7,721 nucleotides of DNA, taken from NCBI GenBank assembly GCA_009776385.1, contig WRFT01000087.1, forward strand, positions 1 to 7,721, given 5' to 3'. Under the pieces are notes generated by a model. That model was given only the letters and a program-made list of their open reading frames with translations. It searched no databases and was not told the origin of the DNA. Position numbers and translations under genes: made by a program. Of this stretch, positions 1 to 5,204 are shown piece by piece (the stretch's first letter is position 1; every line of letters starts with the position of its first letter). This DNA is from Clostridia bacterium. GTDB lineage: Bacteria > Bacillota > Clostridia > Christensenellales > Aristaeellaceae.

Positions 1-42
1 GAGGATAACACATTAATGAGATATATAACTGCCCATCATATA

Positions 43-79
43 CGTCTTCGCGAGCCACGTGAGTGGCGTGGCGATCCAG
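43..79 (+). repeat. REP-like GC-rich element, forward copy 1
   Basis: A 37-bp element begins CGTCTTCGCGAGCC and ends GTGGCGATCCAG, with a small internal palindrome CCACGTGAGTGG. It resembles the widespread bacterial intergenic elements reading CGTCATTGCGAGCG...GGCAATCC, which are often mistranslated as 'CERSAAI' peptides. An identical copy lies at 250-286. The family assignment rests on remembered consensus, not on a search. Confidence 0.65.
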
Positions 80-138
80 TTTTCAACATTCTTTATGACG
101 TTTTTTATACAGATTATAATGACAAGGTAAGAAACGCC

Positions 139-168
139 GGATCGCCGCGCTGCGCTCGCAATGACATG
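139..168 (-). repeat. REP-like GC-rich element, reverse copy 1
   Basis: Read on the minus strand this element begins CATGTCATTGCGAGCG and ends GGCGATCC, the inverted counterpart of the element at 43-79. The two face each other across an AT-rich spacer. A shorter fragment of the same element, GGCTCGCGATGACGTG, follows at 190-206. Confidence 0.65.
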
Positions 169-249
169 CCGAGGAAACACTACACTCGCGGCTCGCGATG
201 ACGTGCTGAGGATAACACATTAATGAGATATATAACTGCCCATCATATA

Positions 250-286
250 CGTCTTCGCGAGCCACGTGAGTGGCGTGGCGATCCAG
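250..286 (+). repeat. REP-like GC-rich element, forward copy 2
   Basis: Base-for-base copy of the element at 43-79, shifted by 207 bp as part of the tandem duplication. Confidence 0.65.
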
Positions 287-344
287 TTTTCAACATTTAT
301 TATAACGTTTTTAAACAGATTATAATGACAAGGTAAGAAACGCC

Positions 345-374
345 GGATCGCCACGCTGCGCTCGCGAAGACGTG
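345..374 (-). repeat. REP-like GC-rich element, reverse copy 2
   Basis: Counterpart of the element at 139-168, with a few substitutions (GCGAAGACGTG in place of GCAATGACATG). A half-element (CGGATCGCGATGG) follows at about 394-407. Confidence 0.6.
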
Positions 375-462
375 CCGAGGAAACATTACACTCACGGATC
401 GCGATGGCGGGAAGGGAACGATTTAACCATGAAATACACGAAATACGCGAAAAGGAAACCCT

Positions 463-500
463 GGATCGCCACGCCGCCCATGGCGGCTCGCGAAGACGTG
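463..500 (-). repeat. REP-like element with internal hairpin, diverged copy 3
   Basis: This third, more diverged element begins GGATCGCCACGCC and ends CTCGCGAAGACGTG. It contains a perfect inverted repeat GCCGCC-CAT-GGCGGC (473-487) able to form a tight 6-bp hairpin. It lies outside the 207-bp tandem unit. A further scrap in forward orientation (CACGTCTTCGCTGCGC, 541-556) abuts the SOS promoter. Confidence 0.55.
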
Positions 501-567
501 ACGAGAGGTACACATTAATTAAAAAGTGAATCCCATGGCACACGTCTTCGCTGCGCATAAAAGACAC

Positions 568-596
568 TTGACAAACATTTGTTCGCATATTATACT
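568..596 (+). promoter_or_regulatory. Sigma-A promoter of the polymerase operon
   Basis: A perfect TTGACA -35 hexamer (568-573) is separated by 17 bp from a TATACT -10 hexamer (591-596). Transcription would begin near 603, leaving a short leader of about 29 nt before the ATG at 632. Two LexA-like palindromes lie over this promoter, so it should be strong but silent without DNA damage. Confidence 0.85.
573..584 (+). promoter_or_regulatory. LexA (SOS/Cheo) operator 1
   Basis: AAACATTTGTTC matches the Gram-positive LexA site GAAC-N4-GTTC with one mismatch, in the left half-site. It lies between the -35 and -10 hexamers, sharing one base with the -35, so bound LexA would block RNA polymerase directly. 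Confidence 0.75.
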
Positions 597-605
597 ACAG
601 CATAC

Positions 606-617
606 GAACATTTGTTT
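606..617 (+). promoter_or_regulatory. LexA (SOS/Cheo) operator 2
   Basis: GAACATTTGTTT matches GAAC-N4-GTTC with one mismatch, in the right half-site. It sits just past the predicted transcription start. Its centre is 33 bp from that of operator 1, about three helical turns, so two repressor dimers would lie on the same face of the DNA. The two sites mirror each other, with their perfect halves facing inwards. Confidence 0.75.
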
Positions 618-631
618 GCGTGGTGTCTTAT

Positions 632-1879
632 ATGCGTCTCATTCTTCACGTCGATGCCAATTCCTTCTACGCGTCCTGCCTCATCTGCCGTCATCCGGAT
701 CTCCGCGCGCGCCCCGTGGCCGCGGCAGGCGACCCGCGGGAGCGGCACGGCATCATTCTGTCGGCCACTCCGGAAGCCAAGGCGGCGGGGGTGAAGGTTG
801 GCATGGCCATTTGGATGGCACGGCAGCTCTGCCCGCAACTGAACGTACTGCCGCCCGATTATCCGCTGTTTCACTATTTCTCGGACGCGCTGCGGCGCCT
901 TTTCCGCGCCTATTCCGACCGGGTGGAGCCCTACGGGCTGGACGAGGCGTGGATAGACCTATCCGCCCCCGGCCGCACCTTCGAGGACGCGCGCCGCGCC
1001 GCGGAGGAACTGCGCCTGCGCGTCAAGCGCGAACTGGGGCTTACCGTTTCCATCGGCGTCGCGGCAAGCAAGGCATTGGCCAAACTGGCTTCCGACATGC
1101 GCAAGCCGGACGCGGTTACCATGCTGCATCCCGATCTTTTCCGCGAGATGGCCGGCAGCCTTCCCGTATCGGCGCTGCTGTTTATCGGCCCGGCTACCCG
1201 CCGAAAATTACTGCGCATGAATGTACGAACCCTGGCCGACTTATCCCGAATGGACAGTGACTTGTTGTGTTCCCATTTCGGCAAGACCGGTAACACACTG
1301 CAATCCTTTGCCGGGGGCATGGATGACATGCCCGTACGTCCCACGGAACATGCCTGTCTGCCTAAATCAATCGGCCACTCGGCGACGCCGCCCATGGATA
1401 TCGCCACACCGGAGGACGCGCTATGCCTGCTATCCATCCTCGCCGAAAGCGTCTCGGCGCGCCTGATGGCCGCCGGCTGCAAGGCGCGCTGCGTCTCGCT
1501 GCTTGTGCGCGGAACAGATTTGGTGTGCGCCTCCTGTCAACGCTCCCTTCCGTTGGCGACCAATCTCTTTTCCCAGATACACGGCGAGGCGGCCAAGCTG
1601 TTCACCCAGCGCTACAGCGGGCGGCTTCCCCTGCGCTCCATGGGTATATCCTGCACGCTGCTTGTGCCGGACGACGCGCCCGTCCAAGACGATTGGCTGG
1701 GGATTGCGCGCGGACGGGCACGCGAGGAAACCCTTGCCCGCGCCGCCGAAAGCTTGCGCGCGCGTTTCGGCCACCACTGCGTCCGCCGCGGGCGCTCGCT
1801 TACCAACGGGGTGCTGTCCGCCGTCAACCCCAAGGAGCAGCACACCGCGCATCCCGACGCCTTTTTCAGAGGAGGTTAA
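632..1879 (+). CDS. Y-family DNA polymerase (UvrX/DinB-like), SOS-regulated
   Basis: Error-prone translesion polymerase of 415 aa, acting on DNA at stalled forks. The N-terminus HVDANSFYASC carries the catalytic Asp8 and, by alignment with Pol IV and Dpo4, the steric-gate Tyr13. The palm motif YGLDEAWIDL carries Asp104 and Glu105. SIGVAASKALAKLASDMRKP (140-159) is the family's palm signature. IGPATRRKLLRMNVRTLADL (185-204) is the helix-hairpin-helix region, and the little finger follows to about residue 345. The C-terminal tail ends EETLARAAESLRARFG...RRG, as in Firmicutes UvrX/YqjW proteins. The ATG at 632 is preferred: an in-frame GTG at 620 would add four residues but begins three bases after LexA box 2, and the canonical motif begins at 632. 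The ribosome site is weak. The gene is clearly GC-rich compared with its flanks. The stop overlaps the ribosome site of the next gene. DinB/Pol IV proper is the alternative name. Confidence 0.93.
   Translation: MRLILHVDANSFYASCLICRHPDLRARPVAAAGDPRERHGIILSATPEAKAAGVKVGMAIWMARQLCPQLNVLPPDYPLFHYFSDALRRLFRAYSDRVEPYGLDEAWIDLSAPGRTFEDARRAAEELRLRVKRELGLTVSIGVAASKALAKLASDMRKPDAVTMLHPDLFREMAGSLPVSALLFIGPATRRKLLRMNVRTLADLSRMDSDLLCSHFGKTGNTLQSFAGGMDDMPVRPTEHACLPKSIGHSATPPMDIATPEDALCLLSILAESVSARLMAAGCKARCVSLLVRGTDLVCASCQRSLPLATNLFSQIHGEAAKLFTQRYSGRLPLRSMGISCTLLVPDDAPVQDDWLGIARGRAREETLARAAESLRARFGHHCVRRGRSLTNGVLSAVNPKEQHTAHPDAFFRGG
1868..1875 (+). promoter_or_regulatory. Strong ribosome binding site inside the polymerase 3' end
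   Basis: AGAGGAGG lies within the last codons of the polymerase gene and 7 nt before the ATG at 1883. It fixes that start and indicates translational coupling of the two genes. Confidence 0.85.
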
Positions 1880-1882
1880 GCT

Positions 1883-2167
1883 ATGCCGGCATCCCCCTTT
1901 ACCCCCGCGCCCAAGAACACGCATAAGGTGCCCGTTTCCGTCATCGCCGAATATTCCCTTCAGGGCGACGTGACGCCGCTCTCCTTTAGGACTGAGGAGG
2001 GGTTGAGCGTTTCCATCGACCGCGTCGTACGCCATATGAAAGCGCCGGCTCTCAAGGCGGGCGGGCAGGGGGTATGCTATGTGATTCGCGTCAGTTTCCA
2101 TGAGCGGTCCATCATACGCAAGCTCTTTCACGGCCTGGACGACCAGTGGTTTATCGAGCGCGACTGA
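1883..2167 (+). CDS. Small conserved-type partner of the Y-family polymerase
   Basis: A 94-aa soluble protein of unknown function, starting 3 nt after the polymerase stop and behind a very strong ribosome site inside that gene. It must therefore share the SOS promoter. No signal peptide or membrane segment is visible. After a Pro-rich N-terminus (1-12), the sequence VPVSVIAEYSLQGDVTPLSF (17-36) and GLSVSIDRVV (40-49) suggests a small beta-rich fold. GVCYVIRVSFHERSIIRKLF (63-82) looks like a strand followed by a basic helix, and the end is acidic-aromatic (DDQWFIERD). In Bacillus the analogous position next to UvrX is held by YolD-family proteins, but I see no clear YolD signature. I recall similar small proteins beside clostridial polymerases without being able to confirm it. 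An accessory or regulatory role in translesion synthesis is inferred from context only. Confidence 0.85.
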   Translation: MPASPFTPAPKNTHKVPVSVIAEYSLQGDVTPLSFRTEEGLSVSIDRVVRHMKAPALKAGGQGVCYVIRVSFHERSIIRKLFHGLDDQWFIERD

Positions 2168-2261
2168 CGCGCCACTGTTTCGCCAACAGGTCCAAGGCCT
2201 GCCACCGCCATGCATCGTCATTGATATATGTAAATTTATTTATTCTTTTTGTATGTTATAC
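2168..2261. other. Spacer between SOS operon and next operon
   Basis: A GC-rich first part is followed by AT-rich sequence leading to the next promoter. CAGGTC-CAA-GGCCTG (2187-2201) can fold into a 6-bp hairpin with one G-T pair, but no T-tract follows closely, so it is not a convincing intrinsic terminator. Confidence 0.5.
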
Positions 2262-2290
2262 TTGACATTTACTATGTTTTATATTACTAT
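2262..2290 (+). promoter_or_regulatory. Sigma-A promoter of the membrane protein/XRE/MDR operon
   Basis: TTGACA (2262-2267), a 17-bp AT-rich spacer and TACTAT (2285-2290) form a near-consensus promoter 40 bp before the first start codon. Any XRE operator should lie around here, but I see no clear palindrome. Confidence 0.75.
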
Positions 2291-2329
2291 TTGTTCATTC
2301 CGGTACACCATAAAAAGGAGGCATGTCAA

Positions 2330-2815
2330 ATGACTTACAACAGCAAGAAGAACATCATCAGCATGGCGGCGGGGGTGCTGACGATAGCCGCGTACATCAT
2401 CACTGTCCGCGCGGGGGATGTTCCCGCGCCGGAAGATATTGCGGCATGGGCAAAGCTGATGCTCGTCTTTATCGGTATCGGCATTGGCGCGCAAATCGTT
2501 ATACAAATATTGTTCCATGTTATTTACGCGGTCGGCATCGCGGTAAAAGAAAATGACAAAGACGGCGAGAAGACAAAGAAAATCATCAACGCTTCCATGA
2601 AGGAGGATGAACGGGATAAGCTGATTCAGCTTAAAACACTGCAAATCGGATATATTTGCGCCGGGTTCGGTTTAATGGCCGCTCTGTTCACGCTTGCGGG
2701 CGGCGCGCCGGTCGTTATTGCCTTGCATATCGTCGTCGGTTCTTCCGCTGTAGGTTCGCTTGCCGAGGGGTGCGCGGGGGTATTCTTCCATGAACGGGGT
2801 GTTCGCAATGGATAA
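2330..2815 (+). CDS. Four-helix integral membrane protein of unknown function
   Basis: A 161-aa inner-membrane protein. Hydrophobic segments lie at about 9-26, 42-70, 105-123 and 127-150. A charged cytoplasmic loop between helices 2 and 3 (73-101) is rich in Lys, Asp and Glu and contains the motif KEDERDKLIQLKTLQIGY. An ERDxLI-type motif before the third helix is typical of small Firmicutes membrane proteins encoded directly before XRE regulators (DUF2178-like); this family link is from memory. The ATG at 2330 is chosen because AGGAGG (2316-2321) lies 8 nt upstream. Extending the frame to 2249 would cross the promoter. The ATG at 2323 is in another frame and gives a His/Gln-rich shadow. The stop overlaps the next gene by 8 bp, so translation is coupled. 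The function could be sensing or transport, but neither is shown. Confidence 0.88.
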   Translation: MTYNSKKNIISMAAGVLTIAAYIITVRAGDVPAPEDIAAWAKLMLVFIGIGIGAQIVIQILFHVIYAVGIAVKENDKDGEKTKKIINASMKEDERDKLIQLKTLQIGYICAGFGLMAALFTLAGGAPVVIALHIVVGSSAVGSLAEGCAGVFFHERGVRNG

Positions 2816-3059
2816 TAACGCGGGCAGCGATCCAAAATTCACCATCACCAACAACATTCGCAGGCTCCGTTTTTTCGCCGATGAAATGACACAAGTGGAG
2901 TTGGCGGAAAAGTCGAGCGTCTCCCGGCAAACCATCATCGCTTTGGAAGCGGGAAAATACCTGCCGTCATTGGAACTTGCCTTTAGGATTGCATACGCGT
3001 TCGGCGTGCCCATCGGGGAAGTATTTGAATGTAAGATTGAAGGGATAATGAACAAATGA
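2808..3059 (+). CDS. Small XRE-family HTH transcriptional regulator
   Basis: An 83-aa DNA-binding protein that is almost entirely one helix-turn-helix domain. Residues 17-50 carry IRRLRFFADEMTQVELAEKS and then VSRQTIIALEAGKY, the classic XRE pattern with recognition helix around SRQTIIALE (39-47). PSLELAFRIAYAFGVPIGEVF (53-73) completes the five-helix bundle. It resembles short Firmicutes regulators of the YgzD/YozG type. It lacks a ligand domain, so signal input probably comes from the co-transcribed membrane protein or from simple autoregulation (inferred). The ATG at 2808 overlaps the upstream stop by 8 bp; an in-frame ATG at 2790 would add six residues, and neither start has a strong ribosome site. 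The end overlaps the next gene by 4 bp (ATGA). Confidence 0.92.
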   Translation: MDNNAGSDPKFTITNNIRRLRFFADEMTQVELAEKSSVSRQTIIALEAGKYLPSLELAFRIAYAFGVPIGEVFECKIEGIMNK

Positions 3060-4036
3060 AAGCGGCAGTCTATCATCACTACGGTTCTCCCGAAGTGATA
3101 AACGTTTCGGAAGTTGAAAAACCATCGCCGAAAGACGGCGAGGTGCTCATACAAATTAAAGCCGCGTCGGTAAACGCTTATGACTGGCATTTGCTGCGGG
3201 CAAAACCGTTCTTCACGCGGGGATTGTCGGGGTTGTTTAAACCGAAAAACAAGATACCGGGCGCGGACATTGCCGGAATTATAACGGATGCCGGTAACGG
3301 TACATCAAAATTCAAGATCGGTGACGAAGTATTCGGTTGTCTGGAATCCTGCGGAAAAAGCGGGCTCGCGGCGGGCGGTTTCGCCGAATACGTCTGCGCA
3401 AAAGAGTCGGTACTTGCGTATAAATCAACCGCGCTTTCCTTTGAGGAAGCGTCAGCATTACCCATGGCATCCGTCACGGCATTGCAAGGGTTGCGCCAAG
3501 CCTGTGCGGCGCAAGGAGAAAGCATACTCATCAACGGTGCTTCGGGCGGCGTCGGATCCTTCGCAGTTCAAATTGCCAAAGCCTTAGGCGCTGACGTAAC
3601 AGGCGTGTGCAGTACGGGAAGCGTCGATTTTGTGCGTTCACTGGGAGCCGACACGGTTATCGACTATAAGAAAGGTCCTGTCTTAACCGTTGATAGGCAA
3701 TACGACATTATACTTGACGTAGCCGCCTCATTGAAGGTAAAAGATTATCGCCGTGCTTTGAAGACGGGCGGCAGATGCATTGTTATCGGGTTTTCGACTC
3801 TCGGACATGCGCTTCACTATGGTTTTGCGAGGAAACACGACGGTAAAACAATCAGATTATGCATGGCGAATAACAAAGACGGCAATGCGTTGTTGGAGAT
3901 AAACAAGCTTGTTGAAACGGGGCAGATACGCGCCTTTATAGACAGCCGTTACCCGCTGACCGAAACCGCCGAAGCGCTACGGCACACCGAAACAGGGCAT
4001 CCAAAAGGGAAAATCATTATTATTCCATCCTACTAA
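3056..4036 (+). CDS. MDR-superfamily NAD(P)-dependent oxidoreductase (quinone reductase-like)
   Basis: A cytosolic reductase of 326 aa, full length for the zinc-free quinone oxidoreductase/zeta-crystallin branch. The N-terminal GroES-like domain starts MKAAVYHHYGSPEVI and includes GEVLIQIKAASVNAYDWHL (28-46) and KIPGADIAGII (66-76). The position where zinc alcohol dehydrogenases have GHE reads PGAD, and the structural-zinc cysteine cluster is absent, so it should be zinc-independent. The Rossmann domain has the nucleotide motif NGASGGVGSFAVQIAKALGA (160-179), then VCSTGSVDFVRSLGADTVID (184-203). The end is PKGKIIIIPSY, typical of the family. Likely substrates are quinones or enones, with NADPH favoured by family habit; the exact substrate cannot be read from the sequence. 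The 4-bp ATGA overlap with the XRE gene indicates one coupled operon, suggesting a stress or detoxification response under XRE control. Confidence 0.93.
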   Translation: MKAAVYHHYGSPEVINVSEVEKPSPKDGEVLIQIKAASVNAYDWHLLRAKPFFTRGLSGLFKPKNKIPGADIAGIITDAGNGTSKFKIGDEVFGCLESCGKSGLAAGGFAEYVCAKESVLAYKSTALSFEEASALPMASVTALQGLRQACAAQGESILINGASGGVGSFAVQIAKALGADVTGVCSTGSVDFVRSLGADTVIDYKKGPVLTVDRQYDIILDVAASLKVKDYRRALKTGGRCIVIGFSTLGHALHYGFARKHDGKTIRLCMANNKDGNALLEINKLVETGQIRAFIDSRYPLTETAEALRHTETGHPKGKIIIIPSY

Positions 4037-4072
4037 CCAGGCTGCCATGTGACACGGAGGACGAACTCATGC

Positions 4073-4106
4073 CTGTACGACGGCGCACCCCGGTACAGTT
4101 TTATTT
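4073..4106 (+). terminator. Possible intrinsic terminator of the MDR operon
   Basis: CTGTAC (4073-4078) pairs with GTACAG (4093-4098). GG/CC (4082-4083 with 4088-4089) can extend the stem after a 3x3 internal loop. TTTTATTT follows immediately (4099-4106). On the minus strand no T-tract follows, so it acts, if at all, on plus-strand transcripts. It lies just beyond, and slightly inside, the end of the convergent UroD-like gene. Confidence 0.45.
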
Positions 4107-5168
4107 AGCTGTCCCATAGGTTTTGGCGTATTGATACATCGCCACGACGTTTTCAACGGGCGTGATGGCCTGAACATTATGACAGGGGGCTAATATGTAA
4201 CCCGTGTTATCACTGTACAACGCGTCAATGCAAGCCCTGACCTCCGCTTGAACCTCTTGAACACCTTGAAAGGGTAAAACAAGCTGATTATCGATTCCCC
4301 CGTGAAAGCATAATCGAGAGCTAAACTCCGCCTTCAGCTGATGTAAATCCCAGCCGGGTAAATGCCATTGCAAGGGATTGAGTATTTCGCATCCCTTACC
4401 TACAATCCACGGCACCAGCCCGGCGACAGCCCCATCGTCATGATGGTACACATGCGCGCCGTATGCCCGTGCCTGCGCGATGTTAGAATCATAGTATTTA
4501 CCCAGATACCGTTCAATCATTGTTTCACTCATCAGCAGCCCGGACTGGCAGCCAAAATCATCCGTGACCTGTGTCATGTCAATGAGCCCCTCGCCGGCTT
4601 CCAGTATTTTTTTCGTATGGGCAGCGGCAAACTCATTGATTTTATAAAGCACATAATCCGCCAATTCCGGATCGCTCGCGAAGTCTAACAGCATTTGCTC
4701 CGTACCCCGCAGCATTTCATAAAAATACGTCAGGGAGATGTACCCGCCGCTCACGGCGTACCCGTCACTGTGATACGCCCGGCATTGCTTTAGCACATTG
4801 GAGTAGTCGAACATATCGGTTGTGGGCCACTCGTAATGCGTTTCTATTTCATCTATGGTTTCATACCCGCCGATGGGATGGCAGACCGGTTCTTCATACA
4901 CGCCGGAACCATCCGGTAAAGGGACTTGCCTCATTTGAATATCCCATTCGCCCTTGCGCCCCGCTTTTATAAGCGGCGCCCATACCCCCATGATGCAGTC
5001 CAGGTCCATTGCCTTTACCAGCGCCGGATAGTCTTTCACGCCGTAATGGTTCATCAGCTTGGCGGTAAACTCTTCCACGCCCCAATAATCCAAAGGCACC
5101 CTGTCGGTAGGCTGATGGTTGATCGCGGCAAGCACGCGTTCCCTATGTGTCATTTCCGGCATTTTCAT
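4101..5168 (-). CDS. UroD/MtaA-superfamily protein, probable methyltransferase-type, not HemE
   Basis: A cytosolic TIM-barrel protein of 355 aa of the uroporphyrinogen decarboxylase/cobalamin methyltransferase superfamily. The N-terminus MTHRERVLAAINHQPTDRVP is the usual opening of the non-heme, MtaA/MtbA-like branch. The arginine motif of true HemE near the N-terminus is absent. The MtaA-type zinc site (HxC...C) appears changed: the corresponding loop reads YHHDDGAV (about 241-248), giving H-x-D, with HGGIDNQ at 289-295 and APCHNVQ at 327-333 supplying a possible cysteine (C329). Members usually move methyl groups between corrinoid proteins and thiols, or demethylate small substrates. Here no corrinoid protein or MtaB partner is seen, so the substrate is unknown. 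The ATG at 5168 is chosen: GAGG lies 5 nt upstream, too close for the adjoining GTG at 5171. It lies 36 nt after the IclR gene, probably in the same operon. Confidence 0.9.
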   Translation of the reverse strand: MKMPEMTHRERVLAAINHQPTDRVPLDYWGVEEFTAKLMNHYGVKDYPALVKAMDLDCIMGVWAPLIKAGRKGEWDIQMRQVPLPDGSGVYEEPVCHPIGGYETIDEIETHYEWPTTDMFDYSNVLKQCRAYHSDGYAVSGGYISLTYFYEMLRGTEQMLLDFASDPELADYVLYKINEFAAAHTKKILEAGEGLIDMTQVTDDFGCQSGLLMSETMIERYLGKYYDSNIAQARAYGAHVYHHDDGAVAGLVPWIVGKGCEILNPLQWHLPGWDLHQLKAEFSSRLCFHGGIDNQLVLPFQGVQEVQAEVRACIDALYSDNTGYILAPCHNVQAITPVENVVAMYQYAKTYGTAK

Positions 5169-5204
5169 CACAACCTCACTTTATCGGCAAGCTTGTTTGG
5201 CGAA

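Larger units (their letters stand above)
1..407. repeat. Tandem 207-bp intergenic repeat, about 1.9 copies
   Basis: A first unit runs from 1 to 207 and a second from 208 to about 407. The first 90 bases of the two units are identical (1-90 and 208-297). They then differ in a short AT-rich stretch (91-110 versus 298-316), agree again through the AGATTATAATGACAAGG block, and drift apart towards the end of copy two. The sharp identity of the first half argues for recent duplication or conversion. The window opens exactly at a unit boundary, so more copies may lie upstream. The open frames here (for example 16-201 plus, 83-265 minus, 220-588 minus) repeat the same peptide and have no good ribosome binding site, so I treat the region as non-coding. 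Confidence 0.9.

Noticed and set aside
1..407. CRISPR array
   Set aside because: The repeat is 207 bp, present about twice and without short regular spacers; no cas gene is present.
16..588. Short open frames in the repeat region giving 'CERSAAI'-type peptides
   Set aside because: The peptides arise from REP-like elements and recur with the tandem unit. There is no good ribosome site and no non-repeat coding signal.
526..1260. 244-codon plus-strand frame across the promoter and polymerase 5' half
   Set aside because: Its product is Arg/Pro/Gly-rich, typical of an off-frame reading, and it would start upstream of the promoter.
2187..2201. Hairpin CAGGTC-CAA-GGCCTG as terminator of the SOS operon
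   Set aside because: No T-tract follows within a functional distance.
1430..2221. 263-codon open frame on the minus strand
   Set aside because: It lies antisense to the polymerase and its partner, both supported by motifs and ribosome sites. Long antisense frames are expected in GC-rich genes, and the product shows no recognisable domain.
2323..2556. Start at ATG 2323 giving a His/Gln/Gly-rich frame
   Set aside because: It is only 1 nt from the AGGAGG, too close for initiation, and the alternative ATG at 2330 gives a well-formed membrane protein at proper spacing.
4101..5168. HemE, uroporphyrinogen decarboxylase of heme synthesis
   Set aside because: The HemE N-terminal arginine motif is missing, the opening is of the MtaA-like branch, and no heme genes are nearby.
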